Assembly: GCA_017551905.1 (NCBI GenBank)
Contig: JAFZKK010000088.1
Location: 1 to 37,492 of the forward strand
DNA length: 37,492 nt
Direction: 5' to 3'
Origin: Salinivirgaceae bacterium
GTDB taxonomy: Bacteria; Bacteroidota; Bacteroidia; Bacteroidales; SZUA-534
Below the pieces are notes generated by a model that was not told the origin of the DNA, did no database searches, and was given only the letters and a program-made list of their open reading frames with translations. A program made the position numbers and the translations under genes. Shown here piece by piece: positions 1 to 8,953 of the stretch. The number at the start of each line of letters is the position of its first letter. The stretch's first letter is position 1.

Positions 1-50
1 AAATCAGACAAGATTGTCTTTGGAGAGAAGAAGCTATGGAGGCGAAAATA

Positions 51-103
51 GTTCTCTCAGAGAATGTGATTTTGAGAGAACTTTGAGAGAAGTTTGAGAG
101 AAC
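51..103. repeat. GAGAGAA repeat cluster 3' of mfd
   Basis: Three tandem 11-nt copies of TTTGAGAGAA(C/G) lie at 71-81, 82-92 and 93-103. An inverted copy, GTTCTCTCA at 51-59, can pair with TGAGAGAAC at 73-81 or 95-103. The cluster begins a few bases past the mfd stop codon, so it would form alternative hairpins in the 3' end of the mfd transcript. There is no long U run, so it is not a classical terminator. Bases 1-50 show nothing I can name. Confidence 0.6.
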
Positions 104-108
104 TTCTC

Positions 109-3100
109 CTACGCTTCCCCTTTCTCCCCCAGCCTCTGCAACAGTTGCAGCGCCTTTTCAACCGTCCGCACGCTGTCGAAGGTGAGCGAGAGTTTGTCGT
201 TTTTCTCCTGCATTTGGCAGGTGCTGCGGAAGCGTTGGACGTTGTGCAGAATGGTGAAGAACTGCGGCGATTGGTAGAAAACCGATTGTTTGTCGGCGAC
301 GAAATAGATGGTCATCTTGCTGTTTTTCAGCAAAATCTTCTCCATTCCAAGGCCGATGGCAATCCAGCGCAGGCGGACAACCTGTAACAACTCCAGAATC
401 GGCTGCGGCACGGGGCCGAAGCGGTCGGTGAGCTCGTCGGTGAAGGCGGCAATGGCGGCCTCGTCTTGCAGCGAGTCGATGCGGCGGTAGAGATTGATGC
501 GCTCCGAGATGTTCTCCACGTAACTGTCGGGAATCAACAGCTCCATATCGGTATCGACGTGACAATCAGCCACAAACTGCACCTTGTCGAACACATCGGC
601 ATCGGGTTTGGCGCCTTCGGTTTGACCGATGGTCTGCATCTCCTCTTGCAACTCGTTCTCCTTCAGTTCGATAAGCGCCTCATCGAGAATCTTTTGGTAG
701 GTCTCGTAGCCAAGGTCGCCGATGAAGCCGCTTTGCTCGGCGCCAAGCAAGTTGCCAGCTCCGCGGATGTCCAAATCCTGCAGCGACAGGTTCAGACCGC
801 TGCCCAACTCGCTGAAATCCTCGATGGCCTTCAGGCGGCGGCGAGCCTCGTCGGTGAGAGTCTCGGGCGGCGGGGCGAAAATGTAACAGAACGCCTTCTT
901 GTTCGAGCGCCCAACGCGACCGCGCAGTTGGTGCATATCGCTCAAGCCGTAATGCTGTCCGTTGTTGATAATGATTGTGTTAGCGTTCGGAATGTCGAGC
1001 CCCGACTCCACAATTGTGGTCGAAACCAGCACATCGTACTTGCCCTCCATAAAATCGAGCATAATCTTCTCGAGCGCCTGCCCGTCCATCTGCCCGTGAG
1101 CCGTGATGACGCGCGCCTGTGGCACCAGCCGTTTGATGGTTCCCGCAATGTCGGCAAGTTGCTCGATGCGATGGTTGACAAAGAAAACCTGCCCGCCGCG
1201 GTTGAGTTCGTAGGCGATGGCCTCTTTCAAAATGCCCTCGTCGTAGGTGTGGACCTCGGTCAAAACGGGTTGACGGTTGGGCGGCGGCGTGCTGATGACC
1301 GACAAATCGCGGGCGCCCATAAGCGAGAATTGCAGCGTTCGCGGAATTGGTGTGGCGGTCAATGTGAGCGTATCTACATTGACTTTCAACTGTTTAAGTC
1401 GGTCTTTCACGCTTACGCCGAATTTTTGCTCCTCATCGACAATCAGCAATCCTAAATCTTTGAATTTCACCGATTTGCCAATCAGTTTATGTGTTCCGAT
1501 GACGATGTTCAACTCCCCGCTCGCAAGCCGCACCAGAATGTCTTTCTGTTCCTTGGCGGTGCGCAGACGGCTCAAATAATCGACCGTGCAAGGCATATCG
1601 GCCAGCCGCGCGCTGAACGTTTTGTAGTGCTGCATTGCCAGAATGGTGGTCGGCACAAGCACCGCAACTTGCTTATTATCAGCCACTGCCTTAAACGCCG
1701 CGCGGATAGCGATTTCGGTTTTGCCAAAGCCCACATCGCCGCAAATCAGGCGGTCCATCGGCATTCGGCTCTCCATATCGGCCTTCACGGCCTGCGTGGC
1801 CTTCATTTGGTCGGGCGTGTCCTCGTACATAAACGACGCCTCAAGTTGCTGATTCATAAACGTATCGGGCGAAAAAGCGAACCCTTGCTGCGCCTTGCGT
1901 TGCGCGTACAGTTTGATAAGGTCTTTGGCGATGTCTTTCACCTTGCTCTTGGTGTTGGCCTTGAGCCGCTGCCAGGCGCCCGAGCCCAGCTTGTGGATGG
2001 TGGGCACCTCGGCCTCCTTGCCCTTGTATTTCGATATGCGGTGCAACGAGTGGATGCTCACAAAAAGCACATCGTTATCCTTGTAAATCAGTTTGATAGA
2101 CTCCTGATACTTGCCGTTGATGTTGATTTTCTGCAATCCGCCGAAACGGCCGATTCCGTGGTCGATATGAACCACGTAATCGCCTATGTGTAAGTTGTTT
2201 AACTCGGCCAAAGTTATTGATTCGCGCTTGTTGAACCCAGTTTTGACATTATATCGATGGAAGCGCTCGAATATCTGATGGTCGGTGAAGTAGCAGATTT
2301 TCAGTTCGTTATCAACAAAACCCTCGTTCACGGTTTTCAGCACAGGCGTGAAGGCCGATTTGATACCGCGGTCCTTGAAAATCGATGCCAGACGGTCGTT
2401 TTGTGCCTGATTATCAGATAGAATAAAGATACGATAACCTTGCTCGGTGTAGTCGGCGAGCGATTTCTGCAAAAGGTCGAAATTCTTGTGGAAGACGGGT
2501 TGCGCCGTGGTATCGAACTTGATTGGCACGCCGCGCTTGTCGAGCATCTTTCCGCCCCACTCGCCGTGGCTGCGCATCGACACCAATTTATATAGTTGGT
2601 CGCCGTTGAGCGCCATTTGCGCGATGGCCTCGGCGTCGGCACGTTCGGCGGTGTTCGAGTAGACGGTGTTTATCCGCTCGATGGTAACCGCCAGATTGTT
2701 AAAGAAATAGATGGTCGAATCGTCGAAGAAATCGGTTATCGGAATGCGCACATCGTCATCAATGCGGTCGTGAATGTTCGGGATGATGGTCACGCGGTCG
2801 GGCGTGTCTTTAGTCAATTGACTTTCAATGTCGAAGGTGCGGATGCTGTCAATTTCGTCGCCAAAAAAATCGAGTCGGAAAGGCATCTCGTCGGCGAACG
2901 AGAAAATGTCGATTATGCTGCCGCGAACCGAGTATTGGCCAGGCTCATAGACGAAATCGACGCGCTCGAAACCGTACTCGTTGAGCAAATCGACCAGAAA
3001 ATCGTGCGAGAGAGTGTCGCCTTTCCTTACCACAAAAGTGTTGGTGGCCAAGCGGTCGGGCGAGATGACCTTCTCCATAACGGCCTCGGGATAGGTGACC

Positions 3101-3462
3101 ACAATCATCGGCTCGTGCGCCGACGCTACCTTGCCCAGCACGTCGGTGCGCAGAAGGATGTTGCTACTGTCGGTGCGCTCGTGGTCCATCGACCGCTGAT
3201 ACGACGACGGCATATACTCCACGTCGGCCTTGCCCAGCACGGTCTGCAGGTCGTTGTAAAGGTATGCGGCCGACTCCATATCGCCCTCAACCACCACAAA
3301 CGGCCGCTGCCTCCGCCTGAATGCCGCGCCCAGCACCATCGCCACCGACGAGCCCTTCAGCCCCTTGAGCGACACCACCGCCTGCCGACCTTCCAGCGCC
3401 TGCACCAGCGACCTGACGCCGCGGTGCTCCTCCCATACCGATATTAATTGTGTTGGTTCCAA
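109..3462 (-). CDS. mfd: Transcription-repair coupling factor Mfd
   Basis: Mfd is a DNA translocase that removes RNA polymerase stalled at lesions and recruits the UvrABC excision machinery. The 1117-residue product has the family's full domain order: a UvrB-like N-terminal half, an RNA-polymerase-interaction region near residue 430-500 (HIGDYVVHIDHGIGRFGG), and a RecG-like superfamily 2 helicase core with Walker A GDVGFGKTEIA near 575 and Walker B DEEQKFGV near 675. The TRCF C-terminal domain follows. Length is close to E. coli Mfd (about 1150). The start is TTG: the upstream in-frame codons contain no ATG before a stop, and a -7-like TATTTTTG lies at 3482-3489 on the minus strand, so the leader is short. 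It stands alone and diverges from the phosphatase gene at 3671. Confidence 0.97.
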   Translation of the reverse strand: MEPTQLISVWEEHRGVRSLVQALEGRQAVVSLKGLKGSSVAMVLGAAFRRRQRPFVVVEGDMESAAYLYNDLQTVLGKADVEYMPSSYQRSMDHERTDSSNILLRTDVLGKVASAHEPMIVVTYPEAVMEKVISPDRLATNTFVVRKGDTLSHDFLVDLLNEYGFERVDFVYEPGQYSVRGSIIDIFSFADEMPFRLDFFGDEIDSIRTFDIESQLTKDTPDRVTIIPNIHDRIDDDVRIPITDFFDDSTIYFFNNLAVTIERINTVYSNTAERADAEAIAQMALNGDQLYKLVSMRSHGEWGGKMLDKRGVPIKFDTTAQPVFHKNFDLLQKSLADYTEQGYRIFILSDNQAQNDRLASIFKDRGIKSAFTPVLKTVNEGFVDNELKICYFTDHQIFERFHRYNVKTGFNKRESITLAELNNLHIGDYVVHIDHGIGRFGGLQKININGKYQESIKLIYKDNDVLFVSIHSLHRISKYKGKEAEVPTIHKLGSGAWQRLKANTKSKVKDIAKDLIKLYAQRKAQQGFAFSPDTFMNQQLEASFMYEDTPDQMKATQAVKADMESRMPMDRLICGDVGFGKTEIAIRAAFKAVADNKQVAVLVPTTILAMQHYKTFSARLADMPCTVDYLSRLRTAKEQKDILVRLASGELNIVIGTHKLIGKSVKFKDLGLLIVDEEQKFGVSVKDRLKQLKVNVDTLTLTATPIPRTLQFSLMGARDLSVISTPPPNRQPVLTEVHTYDEGILKEAIAYELNRGGQVFFVNHRIEQLADIAGTIKRLVPQARVITAHGQMDGQALEKIMLDFMEGKYDVLVSTTIVESGLDIPNANTIIINNGQHYGLSDMHQLRGRVGRSNKKAFCYIFAPPPETLTDEARRRLKAIEDFSELGSGLNLSLQDLDIRGAGNLLGAEQSGFIGDLGYETYQKILDEALIELKENELQEEMQTIGQTEGAKPDADVFDKVQFVADCHVDTDMELLIPDSYVENISERINLYRRIDSLQDEAAIAAFTDELTDRFGPVPQPILELLQVVRLRWIAIGLGMEKILLKNSKMTIYFVADKQSVFYQSPQFFTILHNVQRFRSTCQMQEKNDKLSLTFDSVRTVEKALQLLQRLGEKGEA

Positions 3463-3617
3463 TGTGCCATTTTTTGCGGGGACAAAAATATGATTTTTCG
3501 GGGATTGGTGTTGGAAATTGAGTGTTAGTATATGAGGTATGGTGTACAGTTAATATTCGACTTGCCGATTAAAATTCTTTTTCACTAAAAAAACATATCC
3601 ACAAAAAACAAACACTG

Positions 3618-3647
3618 TTGACAAAAACGAAAAATAACCGACCTTTG
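3618..3647 (+). promoter_or_regulatory. Bacteroidota-type promoter for the phosphatase gene
   Basis: TTG at 3618-3620 is followed by a 19-nt spacer and GACCTTTG at 3640-3647. This fits the Bacteroidota sigma-ABfr pattern (TTTG, N19-21, TAnnTTTG) except for G in place of the first T of the -7 box. The predicted transcript starts about 17 nt before the ATG at 3671. Confidence 0.6.
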
Positions 3648-3670
3648 CAGCCGATTTTGCAACACATTCT

Positions 3671-5914
3671 ATGAAGAGAATAATAACAGTCATTTTAGCA
3701 CTTGTAAGCTGCTTTATAGCTCAAGCACAAACAAATAACGACATCGAACTGCAACGGCTCGATTCGCTCGCATCTATTCAAACCAACATCGATTCGACAA
3801 TAAAATACGCATCGCTAGAACTCGACCTTGCCATACAGACCGAGCAACTGGCCGCACGCGCCAAGGCACAACTAGCTTTGGCTCAATGCTATAGTCTGAA
3901 AAACAATCTGGAGAAAGCCGGTGAGCTTGCGAAATATTCGCTCGATGTGTTCAACCTGCTGAACGACAGCGCCCGTCAAGCCAGCTGCTACAAACTGCTC
4001 GGCCTTGTGTCGGCACTGCGCGGAGCCAGCGGCAACGCCGACGGACTCTACAACCGCAGCCTCGAGCTATACAAAGCCATGGGCGACAAAGCGTCGGAGG
4101 CCGGCATCTACCGCTACATGGGACTTTTGTGCCTGAACTACAAGGTGTATGACCGCGCCTACGAGTATTTCAGCCGCTCGCTCGACATCGACCAACAGGC
4201 AGATTTCGAGCCTGGGATAATGCGCGACATGTACTGCCTGGGCTACGGACAGCTGATTCAGTGCATCGACGAGCGCGGCAGTCTGACACAGCTCAACCGC
4301 GCTAAAGCCGACCTCTTGAAATCAATAGTCAACGACAACTCCGGCACGCACATGCTGAACGTAAGCTGCGCCTTGGTCGACGCCTATCTGCAACAAGCCA
4401 AGATGACAACAGGCCGCGCCGCTCGCGCCGCACTCGACAGCTGCCTTATCTACATCAGTCATGCCCGCCGGATATCGAAGGCGACAGGAATAACCCGCTA
4501 CACCAGCCGCATCGACCTGCGCAAAGCACGACACACACTGGCAACCGGCGATTTTGTGACATCGAACCAGATGCTGCACAAACTGATGTCGGAAATGGAA
4601 GACGACTACGAGAACAACATCTCCGTGATTGACGAGCTGAACGCCGCATTTGTCGAGTATTACGAGACCACAGGCAACTACAAGCAAGCCTGCGACTATC
4701 TGAAAAAAATAAACGAAGCCAATCTGCGCAAAAACAGCGACGGCTATCTTGTCAACTCGACGCAGACAAAAATACAGACTGAATACGACGAGGAGATGCG
4801 CCAACGTGAGCAATCGGAACTGGAGAAGGAACTGACATTTGCCGCTGAAAACGCACGGTTCAGGATGATGCTGGCCATTGTGCTATCGGTGCTTGCCGCC
4901 CTGATTGTCAGTTTCATTGTCATATACCGAAACAACAGACGGCGCAAGAAAAACAACCTTTTGCTTAACGAGCAAAACCTGAAACTTGAAAAGCAACAGG
5001 CTGAAATCATTAAACAGAACGAGCTGTTAAGCCAAAAAAACGAAGAGATTGAGAAACAACGCAACGAGATTGAAGGCCAACGCAACTACTTGTCGAGCCA
5101 AAACAAACTGGTGAGCAACACCAACCGTCAGATTACCGATAGCATATTGTACGCCAAGAAGATACAAGAAGCCGCCGTGCCGTCGCAAGACATGATGAAC
5201 GGTTTTTTTGGCGAGTGTCTGGTGTTCTGGCGGCCGCTCAACATTGTGTCGGGCGATTTTTACTGGGCCGTCCAGGTAGGCAATTACAAGTTTTTGGCTG
5301 TGGCCGACTGCACAGGACATGGCGTTCCGGGCGCGTTTATGAGCATGCTCGGCATAACGTTGCTCAACGATATTGTGATGCACGAAAATGTTGCCAAACT
5401 AACCGCCGCCCGTGTGCTCGACAACCTGCGACAAAAGCTGAAAGAGGCGCTTCGGCAGACAGGCCGTGTCGGTGAAGCCGCCGATGGTATCGACTTGGCT
5501 TTCTGCATTTTCAACACCAAATCGACGCAGATGCAGTACGCTGGAGCTTTCCGTCCGCTGATAATTGTCCGCAACAACGAAATTATTGAATATAAGGCCG
5601 ATAAGATGCCTTGCGGCGTGTATATCAACGAAACGCCACACTTCACCAATAATATTATCGATTTGCAGTCGGGTGATGCTCTTTATATGTATTCCGACGG
5701 CATTTCAGACCAGTTCAGCGGTGGTCCCGATATGCGAAAATTCACAATCCGCCGCCTGAAAGAGATGCTTGTTGAAGTGAGCACAAAACCATTCAGTCAA
5801 CAGAAACTACTGATTGCCAAAACAATAGACGATTGGCGCAAACCACCTTCGAAAATCGGCAAGATGAGTGCACAAGTGGATGACATTTTGCTTATCGGGT
5901 TGAAAATCAAATAG
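3671..5914 (+). CDS. TPR-containing membrane protein with SpoIIE/PP2C-type phosphatase domain
   Basis: This is a probable membrane-anchored serine phosphatase that senses through its N-terminal half. The 747 residues begin with a signal peptide (MKRIITVILALVSCFIAQAQ). Tetratricopeptide-like helical repeats follow to about residue 380; YKLLGLVSALRG and GIYRYMGLLCLNYKVYDRAYEYFSRSL are clear TPR units. One transmembrane helix spans about 398-420, then a Glu/Lys/Gln-rich coiled coil to about 480. The PPM/SpoIIE domain from about 490 shows the metal-binding motifs SGDFYW, ADCTGHGVPGAFMSMLG and YSDGISDQF, so it should be active. Such proteins usually act on anti-anti-sigma (STAS) proteins or similar regulators, but no partner gene is adjacent, so the substrate is unknown. 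The ATG is fixed by the signal peptide and the promoter just upstream. Confidence 0.92.
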   Translation: MKRIITVILALVSCFIAQAQTNNDIELQRLDSLASIQTNIDSTIKYASLELDLAIQTEQLAARAKAQLALAQCYSLKNNLEKAGELAKYSLDVFNLLNDSARQASCYKLLGLVSALRGASGNADGLYNRSLELYKAMGDKASEAGIYRYMGLLCLNYKVYDRAYEYFSRSLDIDQQADFEPGIMRDMYCLGYGQLIQCIDERGSLTQLNRAKADLLKSIVNDNSGTHMLNVSCALVDAYLQQAKMTTGRAARAALDSCLIYISHARRISKATGITRYTSRIDLRKARHTLATGDFVTSNQMLHKLMSEMEDDYENNISVIDELNAAFVEYYETTGNYKQACDYLKKINEANLRKNSDGYLVNSTQTKIQTEYDEEMRQREQSELEKELTFAAENARFRMMLAIVLSVLAALIVSFIVIYRNNRRRKKNNLLLNEQNLKLEKQQAEIIKQNELLSQKNEEIEKQRNEIEGQRNYLSSQNKLVSNTNRQITDSILYAKKIQEAAVPSQDMMNGFFGECLVFWRPLNIVSGDFYWAVQVGNYKFLAVADCTGHGVPGAFMSMLGITLLNDIVMHENVAKLTAARVLDNLRQKLKEALRQTGRVGEAADGIDLAFCIFNTKSTQMQYAGAFRPLIIVRNNEIIEYKADKMPCGVYINETPHFTNNIIDLQSGDALYMYSDGISDQFSGGPDMRKFTIRRLKEMLVEVSTKPFSQQKLLIAKTIDDWRKPPSKIGKMSAQVDDILLIGLKIK

Positions 5915-5947
5915 ACAAATTACTGCGTTTTTATTTTGTCGCAACTG

Positions 5948-5977
5948 TTGTGCATAACAACCTTTTGCCGATATTTG
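5948..5977 (+). promoter_or_regulatory. Bacteroidota-type promoter for the porin gene
   Basis: TTG at 5948-5950, a 19-nt spacer and GATATTTG at 5970-5977 form the same pattern as the promoter at 3618. Transcription would begin near 5984. This rules out the upstream in-frame GTG at 5950 as the start of the porin and supports the ATG at 6022. Confidence 0.6.
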
Positions 5978-6021
5978 CACCGTTTTTTGAAAAGCAAGTT
6001 TTAATCGTTAAAATATTGATT

Positions 6022-7152
6022 ATGAAATTTAAAGCAATTATTCTTTCGGCTGTTGCGCTTGCAGTTTCGGCAAGTTCGTTCGGCCAAATCAAAGTTAAAA
6101 CCGAAGCTGGCGACATGAACGTCCGCTTTATGGGCCGTACAAATTTCGATGCCGGCACCTACATCGCTTCGTCCGACACCAATCTGAGCGAGCACAACGG
6201 CGTAGCGATGAACGACACCCGTCTTGGCGTTTTGGCCAACTTCGACGAAAAATGGTCTGCAAAAATCGAGATTTGCTATGCATCGAAAGCCATCTCGTTC
6301 CGCGACTTGTGGATTGGCTACAAGCTGAACGACAACAGCACGCTCACTGCCGGCAACCACTTCCAGCCTTACGGAGCCAAACCGCTCGGCTTGTCGTATA
6401 AGTTTGTCGAGGACGCCTCAGCCGACCTTGCCTTCTGCCCTGCACGTAAAATCGGTGTTTCGTACGCCTACACTTCCGACCCGTTCAACTTTACAGCCGG
6501 CTTGTTCAGCGACGGCAACGTTGACAACGGAAAAAACATCGACAAAGGCTTGTCGCTTGCCGCAAAAGCCATCTACCGCCCGATTATCAACGAGACGACA
6601 GTGCTGCACATCGGCGTGGCTCCAATGTTTGTGAAATCGCCTAACGCTGTGTCGTTTACAGGCTCGATTCCGACAACGGTTGTCACCAACAAACTCATCG
6701 GCACACCGAACCTCAACCCCGACAACTACCTCCGCATGGAGGCTGAAGCCATTTTCATCAGCGGGAAAATCTACGTTGAGGGACACTATATGGCAGCCGC
6801 CGTCAACAAATTCGATGTTGTGAAAGACACCATCACGACCACCGAAAACACTTATCTCGACGGTTTCTATCTGCAAGGCAGCTATATGATTAAGGGCGAA
6901 AAACAGAACTATAACAAGAAAACCGGTTTGGCAGCCAACGCATCACCCAAGAGCCTTGAGGTTTTGGCGCGCGTGAGCCATGTCAACCTCGACGGCGAAA
7001 ACGTGAAGAAAGGTCAACAGACCGATTTCACCATTGGCTGCAACTATTTCTTCAACAAGAATCTGAATGTGAAAGTCAACGCTATCTACGCTGCCGTGAA
7101 AGACGGCGAGAACTACAGCATGGTTCAAACCCGTCTGCAATTCTCGTTCTAA
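6022..7152 (+). CDS. Outer-membrane porin (phosphate-selective OprO/OprP-like beta-barrel)
   Basis: This 376-residue protein has a signal peptide (MKFKAIILSAVALAVSASSFGQ) and then a beta-strand-rich body. It opens with VKTEAGDMNVRFMGRTNFDAGTY and contains DTRLGVLANFDEKWSAKIEI, typical of OprO/OprP-like porins of Bacteroidota. It ends MVQTRLQFSF, with the terminal aromatic residue of an outer-membrane barrel. It presumably forms a diffusion channel; the substrate cannot be read from the sequence. The ATG at 6022 is preferred because it begins the signal peptide and lies downstream of the promoter at 5948-5977. It is monocistronic, with a terminator right after it. Confidence 0.85.
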   Translation: MKFKAIILSAVALAVSASSFGQIKVKTEAGDMNVRFMGRTNFDAGTYIASSDTNLSEHNGVAMNDTRLGVLANFDEKWSAKIEICYASKAISFRDLWIGYKLNDNSTLTAGNHFQPYGAKPLGLSYKFVEDASADLAFCPARKIGVSYAYTSDPFNFTAGLFSDGNVDNGKNIDKGLSLAAKAIYRPIINETTVLHIGVAPMFVKSPNAVSFTGSIPTTVVTNKLIGTPNLNPDNYLRMEAEAIFISGKIYVEGHYMAAAVNKFDVVKDTITTTENTYLDGFYLQGSYMIKGEKQNYNKKTGLAANASPKSLEVLARVSHVNLDGENVKKGQQTDFTIGCNYFFNKNLNVKVNAIYAAVKDGENYSMVQTRLQFSF

Positions 7153-7171
7153 ATCAGGCACATATCGACAT

Positions 7172-7205
7172 AAAAAAAGCGGCTCTTGCGAGTCGCTTTT
7201 TTTGT
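7172..7205. terminator. Bidirectional intrinsic terminator
   Basis: A 7-base stem with one G-T pair (GCGGCTC, loop TTGC, GAGTCGC) is flanked by A7 on the left and T8 on the right. It can stop the porin transcript on the plus strand and the beta-barrel transcript ending at 7229 on the minus strand. Confidence 0.9.
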
Positions 7206-7228
7206 TTTAAGTGCGTTCTGTGGCAAAA

Positions 7229-7960
7229 TCATTTCGCGCCGCCAAACTTGTAGTGAACGGTGAACTCAACGCGATAGCTGCGCCATTTGAAATCGTAAGT
7301 TTCGAGTTCCTCAACATCGTCGGCGCCGCGCTGTCCGCTATAAACTGTGCCTTTGTGAGTCATATCTTTGGTGATGCCGCTGTAAAAATCGGTCGAGAAG
7401 GCGAAGCTGTCGTTCAGGTCGAAGCGCAGACCTGTTGTGATGCCTATCGACTGCAGCTCGCCCACATTCTTTTCAATTCCCATGCGATAGTTGTACTCAA
7501 CGCCGATGTTGGGATTGAACTTGCCAATCTGATAGCCTATTTTCAACGGCACCGAAATCATTGCATAGTCAGTTGTAGCCTCGTCGCGGCCTATGCTGCG
7601 GCCTACGCTGTCCTGACCGCTCCAGTTGATGAATACTCCGCGTCCATCGTTTTCGTCGCAGGCATCACAGTCGGGATATTTGCACTTTAACGAAGTACGG
7701 TAGCCACGGTTCTGCCCCATATAGTGTCCTCTGACACCCAATCCCAGCGTAAGATGGCCATTCAAAACGCTCTTCATACCAAATCCCAGATGATGAGTAG
7801 CGCCCGCGCCGGGGTTCCAAACAAGGTGGTCTTCGACAACAAACGGCTCGCAAGCGGCTGTCCAAACGCCGCCACCAATATTGACATCGAACGATGTCTG
7901 TGCAACAGAAAAGTTTTGCAAAGCGATGAGCATCATGCCCAAAAATCCAATCTTTTTCAT
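7229..7960 (-). CDS. Outer-membrane beta-barrel protein (paralogue C of the sigma regulon)
   Basis: The 243-residue protein has a signal peptide (MKKIGFLGMMLIALQNFSVAQ) and a small beta-barrel of the porin-family/OMP_b-brl type. It is a clear paralogue of the products at 8045 and 8954: all share G(V/L/A)WT..C near the mature N-terminus and VP(L/V)(K/R)(I/V)GYQIGKF.P..G.EYN.R in the middle. It carries a C-x-Y-P-D-C-x-x-C motif at Cys93, Cys98 and Cys101, shared with the 352-residue paralogue but absent from the 242-residue one. It has its own ECF-type promoter at 7999-8025 and ends at the terminator it shares with the porin. The specific function is unknown. Confidence 0.85.
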   Translation of the reverse strand: MKKIGFLGMMLIALQNFSVAQTSFDVNIGGGVWTAACEPFVVEDHLVWNPGAGATHHLGFGMKSVLNGHLTLGLGVRGHYMGQNRGYRTSLKCKYPDCDACDENDGRGVFINWSGQDSVGRSIGRDEATTDYAMISVPLKIGYQIGKFNPNIGVEYNYRMGIEKNVGELQSIGITTGLRFDLNDSFAFSTDFYSGITKDMTHKGTVYSGQRGADDVEELETYDFKWRSYRVEFTVHYKFGGAK

Positions 7961-7998
7961 AATTCAGCTATTTAAATTTTTTAATTGTTTCGCTTATA

Positions 7999-8046
7999 TG
8001 ATGCGGCGGTTGCCAAATGGTTGCAGTTTTTTTGAAAAAATTTTTT
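7999..8046 (-). promoter_or_regulatory. Predicted ECF sigma promoter, copy A
   Basis: On the minus strand TGCAAC (8025-8020 region) is followed after 15 nt by GCATCA (8004-7999). An A/T tract lies upstream at 8026-8046. The start codon at 7960 is 38 nt downstream. The element is shared with copies at 8803 and 11049. The -35/-10 assignment is inference from position and spacing. Confidence 0.65.
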
Positions 8047-8773
8047 ATTCCGATTTTCCAAACCGATAGCTTACGCCTACATCAAGCCGGTGAGTGTGCC
8101 ATGCATAGGTTTCCGAACTGCCATAGATAAGTTTCCATTCGGCATCGTTGCTGGTGTCGTAAACTTTGTAGCCGCCTTGCGCTCTAACATCAGTTGAAAG
8201 CCCGCAGTAATAGTTGCATGTCAGCGCCAAACGCTCTGTCAGCTTATATTGTAGCCCGGCTGTCACACCAAAAGCGTTCATGTTGCTCACATTATCATCG
8301 GTGCTGATACGATAGTTGTATTCCATACCGATATTAGGTGTGAACTTGCCTATCTGGTAGCCCACGCGCAACGGAACAGCTATCAGCAAATAATTCGCCG
8401 CCGCTTCCGAGTCGCCATAAGAGTGTCCGTAATTATTGCCGTCGCTGTCTTGCCACCCAACCTCCATATACCTGTCCTTTTCAAGATAATCGTCGGAGGA
8501 TACCAATGTCTTGTAGCTGCCATTGGCCGACAAGAAGTGAAAATCTGCCCCAAAACTCAGCACCACACCCGATTTGAAGGTATTGCCCAGCGACAAGCCT
8601 GCGTAAGCCGTAGGTGTAAAGTTAGGCGAAATAACCTGTTTATCCCTAAGCGAAGTTTTGTCGCAAGTAGCTGTCCACAAGCCACTTCCGGCGTTTACAT
8701 CGAATGAGAATTGCGCGCTTGCAATGCCGTGCGCCGCGATGAGCATCAAGCTCAGAAAACAAATTTTTTTCAT
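8045..8773 (-). CDS. Outer-membrane beta-barrel protein (paralogue B of the sigma regulon)
   Basis: This is a 242-residue secreted beta-barrel protein. The ATG at 8773 gives a clean signal peptide (MKKICFLSLMLIAAHGIASAQ); an in-frame start 24 nt upstream would place a charged tail before it and lies closer to the promoter. It shares GLWTATC and VPLRVGYQIGKFTPNIGMEYNYR with its two neighbours. It lacks the three-cysteine motif: the equivalent loop is SDDYLEKDRYMEVGWQDSDG. Its own promoter element is at 8803-8828, and the A/T tract of the next element begins at its stop codon. Function unknown; it may be an envelope structural or sensing protein, or a small-molecule channel. Confidence 0.85.
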   Translation of the reverse strand: MKKICFLSLMLIAAHGIASAQFSFDVNAGSGLWTATCDKTSLRDKQVISPNFTPTAYAGLSLGNTFKSGVVLSFGADFHFLSANGSYKTLVSSDDYLEKDRYMEVGWQDSDGNNYGHSYGDSEAAANYLLIAVPLRVGYQIGKFTPNIGMEYNYRISTDDNVSNMNAFGVTAGLQYKLTERLALTCNYYCGLSTDVRAQGGYKVYDTSNDAEWKLIYGSSETYAWHTHRLDVGVSYRFGKSE

Positions 8774-8802
8774 AATTATAGTTTTATTAGTTATCACAAT
8801 GA

Positions 8803-8850
8803 TGATGCGGTTTTTGAAAATGGTTGCAGTTTTTTTTAAAAAAATTTTTC
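8803..8850 (-). promoter_or_regulatory. Predicted ECF sigma promoter, copy B
   Basis: On the minus strand TGCAAC (8828-8823) is followed after 14 nt by GCATCA (8808-8803), with an A/T tract at 8829-8850. The ATG at 8773 is 29 nt downstream. It matches copies A and C in both hexamers. Confidence 0.65.
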
Positions 8851-8912
8851 AGGCAAAAGATAAAAAGGCAAAAGACATAAGTATCAATCAGATATGGAAC
8901 CTTTAATAACAC

Positions 8913-8940
8913 AAAAAAAAGCACCGCCAAACGATGCTTT
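8913..8940 (-). terminator. Intrinsic terminator after the sigma-barrel pair
   Basis: On the minus strand an 8-bp stem (AAGCATCG with CGGTGCTT, one G-T pair, TTTGG loop) is followed by a run of eight T. It lies 14 nt past the stop of the 352-residue barrel gene. It separates the sigma-barrel transcript from the next barrel gene, which therefore needs its own promoter. Confidence 0.9.
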
Positions 8941-8953
8941 ACTCCAAATTCTT

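Noticed and set aside
466..1455. Long open frame of 329 codons on the plus strand inside mfd
   Set aside because: It is antisense to the conserved mfd core, has no recognisable domain, and the mfd frame fully explains the region.
2596..3447. Plus-strand open frame of 283 codons inside the 5' half of mfd
   Set aside because: It is an antisense shadow produced by the codon bias of mfd; composition is rich in His/Arg/Val with no domain or signal.
5950..6021. GTG start giving a 24-residue longer porin
   Set aside because: The codon lies in the -33 element of the porin promoter, and the signal peptide begins at 6022.
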